A stretch of DNA of 64,000 bases from Fragum whitleyi. Taxonomy: Eukaryota; Mollusca; Bivalvia; Cardiida; Cardiidae. Below the pieces are notes generated by a model that made no database searches, was not told the DNA's origin, and was given only the letters and a program-made list of their open reading frames with translations. This document shows, in pieces, positions 21,740-33,293 of this stretch (position 1 is the first letter of the stretch; every line of letters starts with the position of its first letter). The DNA lies in assembly GCA_948146395.1 (NCBI GenBank), contig OX411543.1, positions 48,956,517 to 49,020,516 on the forward strand, read 5' to 3'. The position numbers and the translations under genes are program-made.

Positions 21740-22973
21740 TAGCTCCACTGGCTGAAGGCCAGCGAGCTATTGTCATGGCAAGGTGTCCGTCGTGCATCCG
21801 TCTGTGCTTGCGTGCGTAAACTTTTCTTTAAACATCTTCTCCTCCTAGACCAATGGGTGGATTTTGACGAAACTTGGCCAGAATGTTCCTTGGGTGACCC
21901 TCTTCTAAAGATGTTCAAGAAATTTGGATTGACCCCCAAAATATGGCGTGGCAGGGCGGGGCTTATTTTGATCCCGAAATCTTTGAACAACATCTCCTCC
22001 TGAACCATTGGGCCGATTAAAATGAAATTTTACCAGAATGTTCCTTTAGTGACCCTCTTCTAAAGTTGTTCAAGAAATCTGGATTGACCCCCAAATATGG
22101 GCATGGCAGGGTGGGGCTTATTTTGACCCCGAAATCTTTGAACCACATCTCCTGAACCATTGGACCAATTTCAATGAAACTTTACCAGAATGTTCCTTTG
22201 GTGACCCTCTTCTTAAGTGGTTTAAGAAAATTTGATATGATCCCCAAATATAGGCGTGGCAGGGCAGAGTTTTTTTTGACCCCAAAATCTTTGAACGACA
22301 CCTTTTCCTGAACCATTGGGTTAATTTTAATGAAACTTTACCAGAATGTTCCTTAGGTGACCCTCTTCTAAAGTTGTTCAAAAAATTTGAATTGACCCCC
22401 AAATATGGGCGTGGTAGGGCGGGGCTTATTTTGACCCAAAAATCTTTGAACTACATCCTCTCCTGAACCATGGGGCTGATTTCAATGAAACTTTACCAGA
22501 ATGTTCCTTGGGTGACCCTCTTTTAAAGTTGTTCAAGAAATTCGGATTGACCCCCAAATATGGGCGTGGCAGGGCGGGGCTTTTTTTGACCCCAAAATTT
22601 TTTATTGACATCTCCTCCTGAAGCATTAGGTCGATTTCAATGAAATTTTACCAGAATGTTCCTTGGGTGACCCTCTTCTTAAGTTGTTCAAGAAATTTGG
22701 TTTGGATGAGATCCACTGGATCAATAAAATTCAGGTGAGAGGTTTAGGGCCATTCTGATCCTCTTGTTTCAAAGTGATATCTATTTTCTTCCTTGTAATT
22801 TTACATACTAGTTAAATAAGTTCATTCCTTCATAAGTCAGTGTCAACTTAGAAAAGGTTGAAATTCCTTCTAAATGCTGTTCACTTTCTTTACCTTCTAT
22901 TTTCAATATCTCTCTTTCAAATCTTGAGATTTGTAAGCCAGTGGAGCGATACAGGCCCTCTTGGGCCTCTTGT
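21740..22973 (+). mobile_element. Pearl-like element with type A head and two tails
   Basis: Type A head (AGCTCCACTGGCTGAAGGCC), then about six ~155-bp units (GAATGTTCC...GGTGACCCTCTT). A type B tail follows (TTCAGGTGAG, GGGCCATTCTGATCCTCTTG, 22733-22766), then about 165 bp of other sequence, then a type A tail (AGCCAGTGGAGC, GGCCCTCTTGGGCCTCTTG). The minus strand of the units gives several open frames with a repeated peptide; these are not genes. Confidence 0.72.
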
Positions 22974-23564
22974 AACTGATTTAGATTTATATTTAAAAAA
23001 TATGGACATGAAATATTACCTTGATAATTTTGTGATAATGAAAAAAATGGCTTGTTAAGGTCTGACAGACATATTGGTAGAGGAAATGATATAGTAAAAT
23101 TGCAGTACAAAAAGGTCATAAGAACCTTTAGACAGTTTTGAATTTTTAAGCTTGCCTGATCACAACTTGCACAAGGGGAGCTTTACACACCACCTGAGTC
23201 TGTTCTGTATCATATGTCATCCATCTGTAATCCACCATCAACTTTCTTAACAATTCTTTTCTTACAGAACATCAGGGCACTTTATATTTTGCCAGCATAT
23301 TTCTTGGGTGAGCCAATTCAAAGTTTGCAAAGTTTCATTTAAGTTGGCCAAGTGATTTTGGAGGAAATAATTGTAAATAGAAAAAATACCACACCCTGCA
23401 ATATATAATTTATATATATATACCAATCAAAATTTTTTCACCAAAATGTTATTGTTATGGCAAGCCCCTAAAGATGCCACAAAGTAATTGGACTTCATAA
23501 TACACACAAAATGTTCAAGATTTGGAATGGTTTGTGGAAACAGTGTTGTAAGTGTATCACATCT

Positions 23565-23768
23565 AAGAGCGTAATTACCATTACGTAGGTGCGTAATAGA
23601 AAAAAAAACTGTCGGAAAATGTCTTCAATGAATTATCATAACATTGTAGTAACGATGTTCTGATTATTCACCAACGATCAAAATCAAAAGAAATTGGGAG
23701 TTGGTGGTGGACATTCATCTTTTATCAACGTCCACATGTCGCCTTTATCCTATATATTCTATCTTGGT
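23565..23768. mobile_element. Truncated relative of the 33846 element
   Basis: Shares GTAACGATGTTCTGATTATT, CACCAACGATCAAAATC and TCGCCTTTATCCTATATATT with 33846-34116. Its right end is cut off at GGTCGCCTTCTGG, where type B pearl sequence starts. Confidence 0.7.
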
Positions 23769-25617
23769 CGCCTTCTGGTGAGTCACAAGGATGAACCCTA
23801 TCGAAAATTGAAAGGATCCATACTATATCAAGGGAAAAGGGGCCTTAATGATAATTTTCTTGTAAATGCTCTAGAAGCCACAAATATGGCCCAATCTTCA
23901 TGAAACTTGGTCATAATTTTGGCCAAGTCACAAGGATGATCCCTATTGAAAATTGGAAGGATCCATGCCATATCACAGGAAAAGGGGCCTTAATGACAAT
24001 TTTATTGTTTACTTGCTAGAGGCCACAAATATGGTCCAATCTTCATGAAACTTGGTCAGAATATTGGTCAGATCATAAGGATGATCCCTATTGAAAATAG
24101 AAAAGATCCATGTTATATCACAGGAAAAGGGGTCTTTATGATAATTTTCTTGTTGTAACTCTAGAGGCCACAAATTTGGTCTAAACTTCATGAAACTTGG
24201 TTTTAAGCTCACCTGAGCACATCATGCTCAAGGTGAGCTTTTGTGATCATTGAATGTCCGTCGTCCGTCGTGCGTCGTCCTCCCTCAACAATTTAAGTGT
24301 TTACACTCTAGAGGCCACAAATATGATCCAATCTTCATGAGACTTGGTAAGAATGTTAGTCAGGTCACAAGGATGAACCCTATTGAAAATGGAAAGGATC
24401 CATGCCATATCACAGGAAAAGGGGCCTTAAGGACAATTTTCTTGTTTACACTCTAGAGGCCACAAATATGATCTAATCTTCATGAAACTTCGTCGCAATG
24501 TTGGTCAGGTCACAAGGATAAACCCTATTGAAAATGGAAAGGATCCATGCCATATCACGGGAAAAGGGGCCTTAATGACAATTTTCTTGTTTAAACATTA
24601 GAGGCCACAAATAAGGCTCAATCTTCATGAAACTTAGTCAGAATGTTGACCAGGTTATAAGGATGAACCCTATTGAAATTGGGAAGGATCCATGCCATAT
24701 CACGGGAAAAGGGGCCTTAATGACAATTTTCTTGTTTACACTCTAGAGGCCACAAATATGATCCAATCTTCATGAAACTTGGTCAGAATGATGGCCAGGT
24801 TACAAAGATGAACTCTATTGAAAATTGGAAGGATCCATGCCATATCACAGGAAAAGGGGCCTTAATGGCAATTTTCTTGTTTATACTCTTGAGTTCACAA
24901 ATGTGGTTCAGTCTTTATGAAACTTGGTGAGAATGCTTGCCAAGTCACAAGGATGAACCCTATTGAAAATGGGAAGGATCCATGCCATATCATGGAAAAA
25001 GGGGCCTTAATGACAATTTTGTCAACAATTTCTTTAAATGACATCTCCACCTAAACTTATGTGTCAAAATCAACCAAACTTGGCAGAAATATTCCTTGGG
25101 CAGTCCTTTGTAAAAATTGCTAAAATGGAAAAGGATAGATGCCATATCACGGGAAAAGGGGCCTTAATGACAAATTTCTTGTTTACACTCTAGAAGCCAT
25201 AAATATGTCCGATTTTCATGAAACTTGGTTAAGAATGTTTGTTAGGTCATGAGGATGAACTAATTTGAAAATAGGAAGGATCCGTGCAATATCACGGAAA
25301 AAGGGGCCTTAATGACAATTTTCTCGCTAAAGCTTCAGACGCCACAAATATGGTCCAATCATCACGAAACTTGATCAAAATGTTTGCCAGGTCACAAAAA
25401 TGAACTCTGTTGAAAATGGGAAGGTACATGCCATATCATAGGAAAAGGAGTCTTAATGATAATTTACTTGAAATATCAGGTGAGCGATTTAGGGCCCTCA
25501 GGGTCCTCTTGTTTGTAGAAATTATCTCCTTTATGACATCTGCCTACTTAATTGATGAGATGTCCCAGGGGTCAAAGAGACTCAGGGAAGCGATCTAGGA
25601 TCATCTTGGTCCTCTTG
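23769..25617 (+). mobile_element. Pearl/HINE-like element, type B, outer copy without head
   Basis: Type B units start abruptly at 23769 against another truncated repeat, run to 24204 (GAAACTTGGTTTT), are interrupted by a complete type B copy, and resume at 25512 with TTTGTAGAAATTATCTCC to the hairpin and CTTG at 25614-25617. The uninterrupted relative at 18041-18165 reads straight through this junction. Confidence 0.8.
24205..25511 (+). mobile_element. Pearl/HINE-like element, type B, inner copy with ~142-bp units
   Basis: Head AGCTCACCTGAGCACATCAT, GTCCGTC start, about eight ~142-bp units (CACTCTAGAGGCCACAAATA, GGATCCATGCCATATCAC), tail TCAGGTGAGCGATTTAGG, GGGCCCTCAGGGTCCTCTTG. Inserted in the T run of the outer copy. 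Confidence 0.82.
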
Positions 25618-25623
25618 TTTTTT

Positions 25624-25930
25624 TATACCGTTGGACACTAACTTTTGGTGTGCGAGCCTGCAATGAGTTACAGAACAAGTTTTATTTGGGTTCCGGTCCA
25701 ATCATTTTTCAGGAAGATAAAATGCTGGACTTAGACAATAACTAGGAAATCTTAGTTTTCCGGACTTTTTCCCTATACCGTTGGAGATATTGAGCTGATT
25801 TATGGTATTAGCCCGCATCAATGATTTTGAGTTTAGTTCCGGTCGATGAACTTTTCAGGAATATACGGATTCTGGTCTTAGAAAATTACTACGAAATTTC
25901 ATTTTTCTGACTTTTTTTCTAAATCCTGAG
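25624..25930 (+). repeat. Two-unit tandem repeat, ~155 bp
   Basis: TATACCGTTGGA...GTTCCGGTC...TTTTCAGGAA...GACTTTTTCC occurs at about 25624 and again at about 25775. The copies are clearly related but well diverged. It directly follows a type B element. Confidence 0.75.
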
Positions 25931-25999
25931 ATAACATTGAAGGTGATTAAAATTCTAAGCCTTACAACTCTACAGTGACCTATTGTAGAGAGCAATATT

Positions 26000-26440
26000 G
26001 CGTCGGCGTATATTTTGACAACGGCACACCTGTTTGTGAATCACAAGATCTCGCGGTGGCCATAACATGTCGCAAATACATCGCAAGGTCGCCACACGGT
26101 CTTCGTGAGATGTTTTGCTTATAAACTTTACTGCACCATCCTACGGTTGTTTGGCGCTTACTGTAAGGAGATTGCGGTCATCGTACGGAGACCGCACGAC
26201 ATCCGTACTATACTGTCTCCAGTAGATTGATAGCAAGGTGTCCGTTATATTGAGAAAGATCAAACAGGGTGGTCTTAAATGTCTGGGAAAGTAATTTGTA
26301 CCCAACACTTTCTTTTCAGCAGACCGCCCTTTCCCCTCTACCGTACGCTTCATGTTGCTGACCAAGAGCGATACAGTTCATGTATGCAGAAAAGACAAAC
26401 ACGAGACAATTGATAGATAGCAGGCCCCGCTACCTGACCT
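26000..26440. other. CpG-containing unassigned sequence
   Basis: Richer in CpG than its surroundings (CATCGTACGGAGACCGCACG, CTCGCGGTGGCC). No conserved frame recognised; it could be the flank of repeat M or a remnant promoter. Confidence 0.4.
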
Positions 26441-26591
26441 GAATCATGACATTCGGGACATTGCACAGACTTTTCTGTAAATTGGAAAGACCCTCGGACG
26501 TAAGTGTAGTAATTTTGGGTAATTTTTAGGTAATTCGACTTTTGGCGATAGGCTACTTTGGTCATTACGCTTTAAAGTATTAAGGAGCAAA

Positions 26592-26671
26592 AGTTGTGCC
26601 CGACATGCGATTTTAACCCACGACCCACGGAACACTAGCACGGCGCTCTACCAACTCGGCTAGCCGGGCAC
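26592..26671 (-). mobile_element. tRNA-derived SINE head, minus strand (a)
   Basis: Read on the minus strand: GTGCCCGGCTAGCCGAGTTG then GTAGAGCGCCGTGCTAGTGTT and a T-arm-like GGGTCGTGGGTTAAAATCGC, ending GTCGGGCAC. Resembles a tRNA with A and B boxes, but the T loop is degraded. A second head of the same family is at 26812. Confidence 0.7.
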
Positions 26672-26811
26672 CTGGTCATGAGTCTACTCACTGTCGACCA
26701 CTACACTCCTTCCCCTTTTAACCAATGGGACCCGTTCCATTACCGCTCCCAAATGGCAGAACCAAGCGTTCTCCGTTTACTTTTGACACCATTAAAGTAA
26801 AGTAAGGAGGA

Positions 26812-26874
26812 AAAGTTGTGCCCGACATGGGACTCGAACCAACGACCCCCGGAACACTAGCACGGCGCTCTACC
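26812..26874 (-). mobile_element. tRNA-derived SINE head, minus strand (b), truncated
   Basis: Minus strand: GGTAGAGCGCCGTGCTAGTG, TTCCGGGGGTCGTTGGTTCG, AGTCCCATGTCGGGCAC. Lacks the first ~17 bases of the head. The two copies interrupt a longer repeat whose other member is at 32180-32640. Confidence 0.68.
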
Positions 26875-27050
26875 ATTTTGTTGATTATGTTTTTCGCAAC
26901 GTCATCTTTAGTAATGTTTGTGACGTAATAATAAAAAACACACGCGCGAAATGACTCGCTTTCATGGTCGCGCCCAGATTATTCCCGAGGGCTTTTCCTT
27001 TGAATCGATGCGCGTATTCGAACTTGGTCTTTCTGTTCCATGATATAAAT

Positions 27051-28056
27051 TGATACGAATTGAGGAACAGTTTAGACCAATGATCCAAATACAACAATTG
27101 CAGTGTCTAACTTGATTTTAAGATAAATTGTGTTTATTACATAGCAGATATTACCGAAAGTTAAGATAATGAGGGACAGGTCAGCTATATTTTACAAATA
27201 TAAATTAGAACGGCGATTTGCGTCCTAAGAGGGTTATATCCATTTCCTCAAAATGGAACTTCTTGACTAAAACAACTCTTAAATAAAATCCGTCAGTTTC
27301 ATTTGCATTAGGTGTCCTCTTGATTGAAATATAAAACAATTCCAGGATTAGCTACAAGAACATGAAATAGACAGACATACTTTAAATCATAGTTATTAGT
27401 TTTCATTAATTCTACATCAATCCGTCTATTTGATAAGTAAAATGTTTGAATAGCAACACCTTTTCTTAATTTTACTTCGAAGCAACGATCTTCCAACTAA
27501 CAAATAGAATAAAGCATACTTATTTAAAATATATAGTTAATAAAGTTGTATGTAAAGCTATTGCACTCTTTGTACACGAGTTTGTACGGCTTTTAATATG
27601 AAAAACATGTTTTGCTTATGATTTAAGGCTAAAAGCCGAAAATGGTATTTGCAATCTTTGTCAAAATAATTAACGCATATCTGCCGATGTCGGCAATTAC
27701 AAATAATTCTGATCTGTCGTTTACAGCAACCCCGTTAAATTCCGTCTGTCGACAGTGGCAAGAAGAAGCCCGGTGTCACCATCTTCGCGGCGTTGATGTT
27801 GCCGTTGACGTTGTAAACTTTGGGCATACTGCATTATCAAGCACCTACAGCCGAGCGTTGGCACCCGTAGCCGGTACTCGCCCTTGTTTTCGGTTGATGT
27901 CACAAAAGTACAAGAGACAAAAGGATAACTTTTGCTTTCGCGGAGAAACAAAACTAAAACTTGACCGTATTGAAGTATAAACCTTGCTTCTTGTATTCAA
28001 ACCTTGTGGCTTCCTATATATATATACAGTGTGGTAAGTTATTTTCGTTTTAAATA
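27051..28056. other. Unassigned; contains a 112-codon open frame of unknown nature
   Basis: The + frame at 27642-27980 (starting MVFAIFVKIINAYLPMSAIT) and an overlapping minus frame both lie in a GC-richer patch. Neither resembles a known family, and no splice context supports them. Not called as a gene. Confidence 0.35.
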
Positions 28057-28391
28057 CAGTCGATATTGATCGTCTATGAAGCGACCAATTTTATTAAGCG
28101 ACCACCATAAAAAGTCCCCGCAACGTCAGCAAATTTTCTGAAAAAGAGGCCATTCTTAACGAAAAATTGCTTATTGTTGATATCTTATGTTGTTGGAACC
28201 CATTAGAATCGTCTCAATAAGACGATTCTTATGGGTTCGAACATCATAAGATTCTGTACGACTTGAACGACAATCTATAAATGCTATCAAAATAAACTTT
28301 CACGTTTATCATGGTATTTCGTATTAAGCGACCATTCCCCTGAGCGACCGCTTTTTGGTGGTCCCTTAAATGGTCGCTTCAAGTTTTACTG
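28057..28391. mobile_element. TA-flanked MITE, GAAGCGACC family, copy 2
   Basis: TA-CAGTCGATATTGATCG with GAAGCGACC at the left; GGTCGCTTCAAGTTTTACTG-TA at the right. The centre holds CCCATTAGAATCGTCTCAAT facing its inverse, AGACGATTCTTATGGG. Best preserved copy of the family. Confidence 0.82.
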
Positions 28392-29884
28392 TACCTCCGA
28401 GAAAAATCTCAGCTTTTCTTAAATTTAAAGAGTCCTTTAGACTGTCTGAATCACAACTTCAAGATACGTATTTGGACTTGAAGATATCTGGATCCTATTT
28501 TCTCCTTTAATGATCTATTAACATTTTGAAGTAACTCAAGGGTCAATGTGACACTTTGAGATAAAATGTTTAGACTGGCATGGTTTGGAATTTTAAAGCA
28601 CAATTCTCCTATTTGTGGATGGATTTTGTAACTTGGGTTTACAAATATTATCAGGTCTGTTGTTTATAATATATATGTGAATGGGTGTTTACCATTTTCA
28701 GAATCGTATATATCTTATTTGCTATGGGCATAACTTTAATAGGTCGTTTGCAAAATAAAATACATAATTAAATTCGAACTGGGTAATGCTCAAAAAGACT
28801 ATCGAACGTTGGTGGTTTCAGAGAATTGTCGATTAATTCAATTTTTGTGACAAATGGGATGAACATAATTCTGACAGTTTGATGAATAATTTTCACCGTT
28901 TCTTTTCTATTGTATCTCATGAATTTTAAATCGATTTGAAGTAAATGGGCCAATTTAAGAGTTTATACTTTTGGTAAAAAAATGGCTTTCGATACTATAC
29001 ATTTTCTGCAGAAATTAATACTAAGCCGTCTCTTAAAAAGAGCTTGTCGAAATTGACAATCATTCCGATCAAAACCATTCAGATTCATTCGCTCAACACT
29101 CAAGTCATTCACTACAAACATTCACTCCAACCATTCGAAAAAGCTTCAAATTCAATGAAATTTGATAAGGACAACAACTAGATCTACCTCCAAAATAAAA
29201 ATCGGTAGATAAAATACAAGATTTTACTGACAAAATTGAATTTTGTAAGCGTGTGATGAGTTTGTGGAGATAAAGAGGGCTTTCCATAGAACCTGTATGC
29301 ACACTTTATTAAATGGATGTTATACATTTATAGCTAATTTTGTTAATCTTTAAACTCCCGTCAATTTCACTCAAAACGCGTTCCACACACTCATTCCAGT
29401 TATTTCCATAATTATTCATCTCGTAAAGCTCACAATGTTCCTAACTCTATCATATATTTTGTCTAAGCTGTTGTACATCCCGTTTTACAAAGAAACAAGC
29501 AAAACGGTTTAAAAGGATGTGAGTTGCTGTGGATGTGCAAATAGAGGGACCTGCCTTAAGAAATGTGGCTAATGATAGCCTTTTCAGACAGAGTCGACCT
29601 ATATAGGGGACCTTTTCATTGATCATTCATCTGTCAGTGGGCTAGGTCCGTTACATAACGTATCAGAAATCTTAAAGACAATAGTTTTTTTTTCTTTTTT
29701 ATTATTTATTGCTTTTTCTCTTTCTCATTCTAAGGTCTTGATATTGCTTCGTTTCAATTAAAGCTGCAAAAAAGCCTTTCATATTTACACGATTATTGCC
29801 AGCTTAATAACATGTCTCTTCACCCATTGGAAAAAAAATATTCTGAATTGGACCTAAAACTTAAACTTTGAACGAAAACAACAT
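28392..29884. other. No gene seen
   Basis: AT-rich, apparently low-copy sequence; no family landmarks. The LINE relic begins near its right end. Confidence 0.5.
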
Positions 29885-30526
29885 TACAATTAAGTTTAAA
29901 CGGCCAACCTTTGGAAAATGTTCAATCTCAAAAGATTTTGGGTGTCTATATATATGCCATTGGCATAAAAATTTGATTATGCTTATAAAGCACTAAGGAA
30001 GAAAATTGTTCTCTTTCAAACATGATTTACTACTTTGTGAAGGAAACGGGCTTCTCTTTTACAATCCATGAATTTGCATATTCTTTATTATTTGTGTGTT
30101 ATTTAGGAAGAAAGTAAAATTGCTTTCACAAGAAAAGTATTTGCTTTACAGAGAGGACTAACCGGATTTTAAAATTCTTAACAAATCTGTTAAAACATTA
30201 GCAAACGAATTATTCAAAGAGTTACACTGGTTGCCATTTTCGATAAGATGTAAATTTATAAGACTCTGCTGTATCAACATATAAAATGTTAAAAAGTGAA
30301 GTTCCAAAATTTCAGTAATATCATCCATATACTTAGAAATGAAATTCATACTTTAAACGAAAAAAAAGAAGTTGTTGTCGCGAAAAGACTAAGAACAAAG
30401 ACTTTCAAGTCCAGATTCAGTTTCTATGAAGTCAGCATTTGGAACGAAAATCCAGATGAAATACGAAGTGGACAACAACTGCTAACTTTCAAGAAATCGT
30501 TAAAACAATTTTATTTCAATACATAA
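29885..30526 (+). pseudogene. Non-LTR retrotransposon (LINE) relic, 3' end of the reverse-transcriptase ORF
   Basis: With frame shifts the + strand reads LSLNGQPLENVQSQKILGVY near 29893, typical of the region after the RT palm in CR1/Rex-like LINEs, then ELHWLPFSIRCKF near 30205, then a C-terminal RLRTKTFKSRFSFYEVSIWN near 30387 ending LLTFKKSLKQFYFNT and TAA at 30524-30526. These match the WLP..R...K, WN.LP and TFK..LK landmarks of LINE C-termini. Several stops and frameshifts mean it is dead. Confidence 0.78.
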
Positions 30527-30650
30527 GTTCTCTAAGTAAAATCATATTGCCTATCAATTTTCATGGGTATCTGTCGGATCAAAAAGTATTGTTATGCATA
30601 TGTATAACAAATACTAGTAATTATTTAATTTATAAATCATCTTGTCTATT

Positions 30651-32179
<1,529 letters not shown>

Positions 32180-32640
32180 TCGATGCTGGTCGGTCTCATT
32201 CGGAACATCGCTCGGACTTTTCCGTAAACTGAAAAGTACCTCGGACGTAAGTGTAGTAATTTTGGGTCGTATTTTAGGTGATTCGGCTTCTGGTGGTGCT
32301 TCGGTCATTTAATACGCTTGAAGAAAATGACATTTTGTTAATTCTTTCCGAATGTCTATAGAGATCTTTTTGGTTTATTATAATTTGATGACAAAACGCA
32401 GTAATACACTGCGTTTTGTCACCAAATTATAATATGCCCTCTTTTATTCCTACGTTGAATTTGTTTTATGCAACGTCATCCTTAGCGGGATCGTTGATGT
32501 TTGTGACGTCACATAAACCCACGTGAAAAATGACGCGTTTTCATGGCTGCGCCCGTATTATTCCCGAGGTCTATTCCGTAGAATCGCCGAGGGTTCCCGA
32601 TTGGGTCGGTCTGCGCAGATCGCGCAGTCAGACCAGGGTC
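32180..32640. repeat. Dispersed repeat M with embedded hairpin; second copy at 26440-27050
   Basis: CATTCGGAACATCGCTCGGA, CCTCGGACGTAAGTGTAGTA and GCAACGTCATCCTTAGCGGG...CGCCCGTATTATTCCCGAGG are shared in order with 26440-27050, where two SINE heads interrupt it. This copy carries a perfect-looking hairpin at 32377-32435 (TATTATAATTTGATGACAAA facing TTTGTCACCAAATTATAATA). Short pieces recur at 37265 and, inverted, at 63134-63220. Confidence 0.78.
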
Positions 32641-32828
32641 GACTCTCTTCGCAATTCCTGGATAGTCCCTTATCATTATTCCTGGCTTGCTAATAGCCAT
32701 TAAGGTTTAAAAGTTTCCGCCTTTATATAAGGCTTTTAATGAAAATTGCGTAAACGAGTAGTTATGTCAATCGGACTTCTGGCAGAAAGGAAAAAAGCCC
32801 GATAACATAATTAGTATCAATATGATAT

Positions 32829-33057
32829 GAGCCTATGCATGAGATTTCTAACAATTTCAAATACGCGCAAAGCGAAGACTCGTACCAGCCTGTGCATCCG
32901 CACAATCTGACCAGAGTCTTCACTATGCGCTTAGTAGATAGATAAGGTCTTAATGTATCTGTAGACGATCAGGTTGCAGTACGTGGTTGTCAACGCTTTT
33001 CATTGTTTGCAAATCACGTACATCACGTAAATTGTTGGAAATGTCACGCACAGGCTC
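32829..33057. mobile_element. MITE with GAGCCTGTG ends, copy 2 (upstream of MROH1)
   Basis: GAGCCTATGCATGAGATTTC to GGAAATGTCACGCACAGGCTC with ATAT duplicated at 32825-32828 and 33058-33061. The middle carries CAGCCTGTGCATCCGCACA and CAGAGTCTTCACTATGCG. It ends 134 bp upstream of the first called MROH1 exon. Confidence 0.87.
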
Positions 33058-33205
33058 ATATGCTCTTTGTCTCATCTTCAACTAAGGCGGCAAAAAGGCG
33101 CATAGTCCTTCTTGTGCTTCAATTGATAACATCAGGATCTTGACTAGGTGATTGATTCATTTTTTTTTCATTCGGATTCTAATTGTTGTAGACACGTCTC
33201 ATAAC

Positions 33206-33293
33206 ATGGCCGGATTAGACCCGCTAGGTGTCAACGAAGCTGGTACGGATACAGATACACCAGTAGAGATGAAACCCTCCAACTATTCTCTAG
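33206..33293 (+). CDS. MROH1: MROH1 exon 1 (start codon)
   Basis: Reads MAGLDPLGVNEAGTDTDTPV then EMKPSNYSL plus one base; donor CTAG|GTAGGT. The N-terminus is weakly conserved, so the start is inferred: first ATG in an open exon behind a pyrimidine-rich tract and AG at 33190-33191, with phase 1 matching exon 2. A MITE lies at 32829-33057. Confidence 0.75.

Larger units (their letters stand above)
26440..27050. repeat. Dispersed repeat M, copy interrupted by two SINE heads
   Basis: GACATTCGGGACATTGCACA, CCTCGGACGTAAGTGTAGTA at the left; GCAACGTCATCTTTAGTAAT and GCGCCCAGATTATTCCCGAG at the right. About 300 bp of SINE-derived sequence (26580-26880) replaces the hairpin found in the other copy. 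Confidence 0.75.

Noticed and set aside
22118..22626. Minus-strand open frames with a repeated peptide (FLNNFRRGSPKEHSGKVSLK) that look like a repeat protein
   Set aside because: They translate the ~155-bp internal units of a pearl-like element. Units elsewhere break the frame, and there are no splice sites or start context.
27642..27980. 112-codon open frame in a GC-richer patch
   Set aside because: No recognisable family, no splice context, and an overlapping open frame on the other strand. Composition alone can explain it.
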